From assembly GCF_014649655.1 (NCBI RefSeq), contig NZ_BMTL01000040.1, positions 1 through 32,638 of the forward strand: DNA of 32,638 nucleotides, in the 5' to 3' direction. This DNA comes from Streptomyces humidus (lineage in GTDB: Bacteria; Actinomycetota; Actinomycetes; Streptomycetales; Streptomycetaceae). Each line of letters opens with the position of its first letter. The first letter of the stretch is position 1. The position numbers and the translations under genes are program-made. Shown here in pieces: positions 31,475 to 32,638 of this stretch. Under the pieces are notes generated by a model. The model saw only the letters and a program-made list of their open reading frames with translations. It was not told where the DNA came from and made no database searches.

Positions 31475-32512
31475 ATGGGCGATGCGGTGGAACTGGAAGT
31501 AGCCGGACGGACGGTACGGCTGTCCAGCCCGGACAAGGTCTTCTTCCCGGAGCGCGGTTTCACCAAGCTGGACCTCGCCCGTTACTACCAGGCGGTCGCC
31601 CCCGGCATCCTGCGCGCTCTGCGCGACCGCCCCACCACCCTGGAGCGCTACCCCGACGGAGTGACGGGGGAGTCCTTCTTCCAGAAGCGGGCGCCGAAGA
31701 ACATGCCGGACTGGATCCCCACCGCGCACATCACCTTCCCCAGCGGACGCAGCGCCGACGAGATGTGCCCGACGGAGGAGGCGGCGGTCCTGTGGGCCGC
31801 CCAGTACGGCACCCTCACCTTCCACCCCTGGCCGGTGCGCCGCACCGACGTCGACCGGCCCGACGAACTGCGCATCGACCTCGACCCGCAGCCCGGCACC
31901 GACTTCGACGACGCGGTCCGCGCGGCGCACGAACTGCGCGCGGTCCTCGACGAGTTCGGTGGACTGAGGGGCTGGCCCAAGACCTCTGGCGGCCGTGGCC
32001 TGCATGTCTTCGTGCCGATCCGGCCCCGCTGGACCTTCGCCCAGGTCCGGCGCGCCGCCATCGCCGTCGGCCGGGAGATGGAGCGCCGGATGCCGGAGCT
32101 GGTGACGATCAAGTGGTGGAAGGAGGAGCGCGGCGAGCGCGTCTTCCTCGACTACAACCAGACCGCCCGCGACCGCACCATCGCCTCCGCCTACTCCGTG
32201 CGCCCCCACCCGCAAGCCCCCGTCTCGGCGCCGCTGCGCTGGGAGGAGGTCGGCTCGGCCCGCCCGCGTGACTTCGACATCGCGACCATGCCCGCCCGTT
32301 ACGCCGAACTCGGCGACGTGCACTCCGACATGGACGACCACGCGTTCTCCCTCGACGCGCTCCTCGACCTCGCCCGGCGCGACGAACACGAGCACGGGCT
32401 GGGCGACCTGCCGTACCCGCCGGAGTACCCGAAGATGCCCGGGGAGCCCAAGCGGGTGCAGCCGAGCCGGGCCCGGCACGAGGACGTCCCGGACGGCCCC
32501 GGGGCGCCCTAG
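31475..32512 (+). CDS. Stand-alone LigD-type polymerase/primase (PolDom)
   Basis: This 345-residue archaeo-eukaryotic-primase-type polymerase shows the metal-binding D135/D137 (ELRIDLDPQPG), the SGGRGLHVFVP nucleotide-binding motif, and FLDYNQTARDRTIASAYSVR near the third acidic residue. No ligase or nuclease domain is attached. Such proteins fill short gaps, insert ribonucleotides and cooperate with LigC in mycobacteria. The start at 31475 gives the family N-terminus; an ATG six codons earlier (31457) has GAGGTG at 31444-31449 and is an alternative. The C-terminal about 35 residues are a basic, Pro-rich tail. Confidence 0.9.
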   Translation: MGDAVELEVAGRTVRLSSPDKVFFPERGFTKLDLARYYQAVAPGILRALRDRPTTLERYPDGVTGESFFQKRAPKNMPDWIPTAHITFPSGRSADEMCPTEEAAVLWAAQYGTLTFHPWPVRRTDVDRPDELRIDLDPQPGTDFDDAVRAAHELRAVLDEFGGLRGWPKTSGGRGLHVFVPIRPRWTFAQVRRAAIAVGREMERRMPELVTIKWWKEERGERVFLDYNQTARDRTIASAYSVRPHPQAPVSAPLRWEEVGSARPRDFDIATMPARYAELGDVHSDMDDHAFSLDALLDLARRDEHEHGLGDLPYPPEYPKMPGEPKRVQPSRARHEDVPDGPGAP

Positions 32513-32638
32513 GGAACCGGCCCGCACGGAGTTCCCTGCCGTGGAGCAGCCGAACGTCGCCGCGTCCGGCACACACGGTCGCGCGAGCCCGACGCGGCGC
32601 GAGCCCCGGGCGTCGCCCCGTTCCCCGGGCGTCGCCCC
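32513..32638. repeat. Window end: non-coding with a 16-bp direct repeat
   Basis: No gene is seen. CCCCGGGCGTCGCCCC occurs at 32604-32619 and again at 32623-32638, a 19-bp period. Each contains the dyad GGGCG-T-CGCCC, so it may be a terminator or the end of an unseen downstream feature. Confidence 0.5.

Overview
The window is chromosomal DNA of a Streptomyces-type actinomycete. The evidence is very high GC, strong third-position GC, GTG and TTG starts, GGAGG-type ribosome sites, LysR/TetR/GntR/MarR regulators next to their targets, a snapalysin/SnpR pair and a pca cluster governed by a PcaV-type MarR protein. Only one in-frame TTA (bldA-type) codon was found among the genes called. No rRNA, tRNA, CRISPR array, intact insertion sequence or prophage was seen.

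Left third (1-10,900). The window opens with the first 32 codons of a leftward gene. Next come an MFS transporter with a divergent LysR regulator, then the secreted zinc protease snpA with its divergent LysR activator snpR. Between snpA and snpR lies a perfect T-N11-A LysR box, and snpR carries a TTA codon at position 8. A decayed IS5-type transposase remnant follows. It abuts a GntR(YtrA-type)-ABC ATPase-ABC permease operon whose promoter is covered by a perfect 17+6+17 palindrome. On the opposite strand lie a 734-residue DUF4157 protein and, just upstream, a 68-residue protein with the LQ-x-x-AGN signature typical of DUF4157 / contractile-injection-associated proteins. This pair is the best candidate for a little-described system.

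Middle (10,900-20,340). A Tat-exported phosphocholine-type phospholipase C is followed by a four-copy 15-bp tandem repeat and a strong bidirectional terminator. A two-gene operon (105-residue unknown protein plus EamA-type transporter) diverges from a TetR regulator, and the region between them holds five 16-bp-phased GTAYCGRTAC-like boxes. A DUF2510 membrane-anchored protein with YPGQPA repeats diverges from a 904-residue LAL-like AAA ATPase that has no C-terminal LuxR helix-turn-helix. A repetitive, gene-free stretch of about 480 bp follows.

Right third (20,340-32,638). A complete, tightly coupled protocatechuate branch of the beta-ketoadipate pathway is transcribed leftward as pcaI-J-F-H-G-B-L and diverges from the MarR repressor gene pcaV. 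It opens the protocatechuate ring (PcaHG), cycloisomerises the product (PcaB), decarboxylates and hydrolyses it (fused PcaL), activates beta-ketoadipate with CoA (PcaIJ) and cleaves it to succinyl-CoA and acetyl-CoA (PcaF). Then come a DUF3048 lipoprotein, a zinc alcohol/formaldehyde-type dehydrogenase, and a divergent pair of DNA repair genes: an ATP-dependent ligase of LigC type and a stand-alone LigD-type polymerase/primase.
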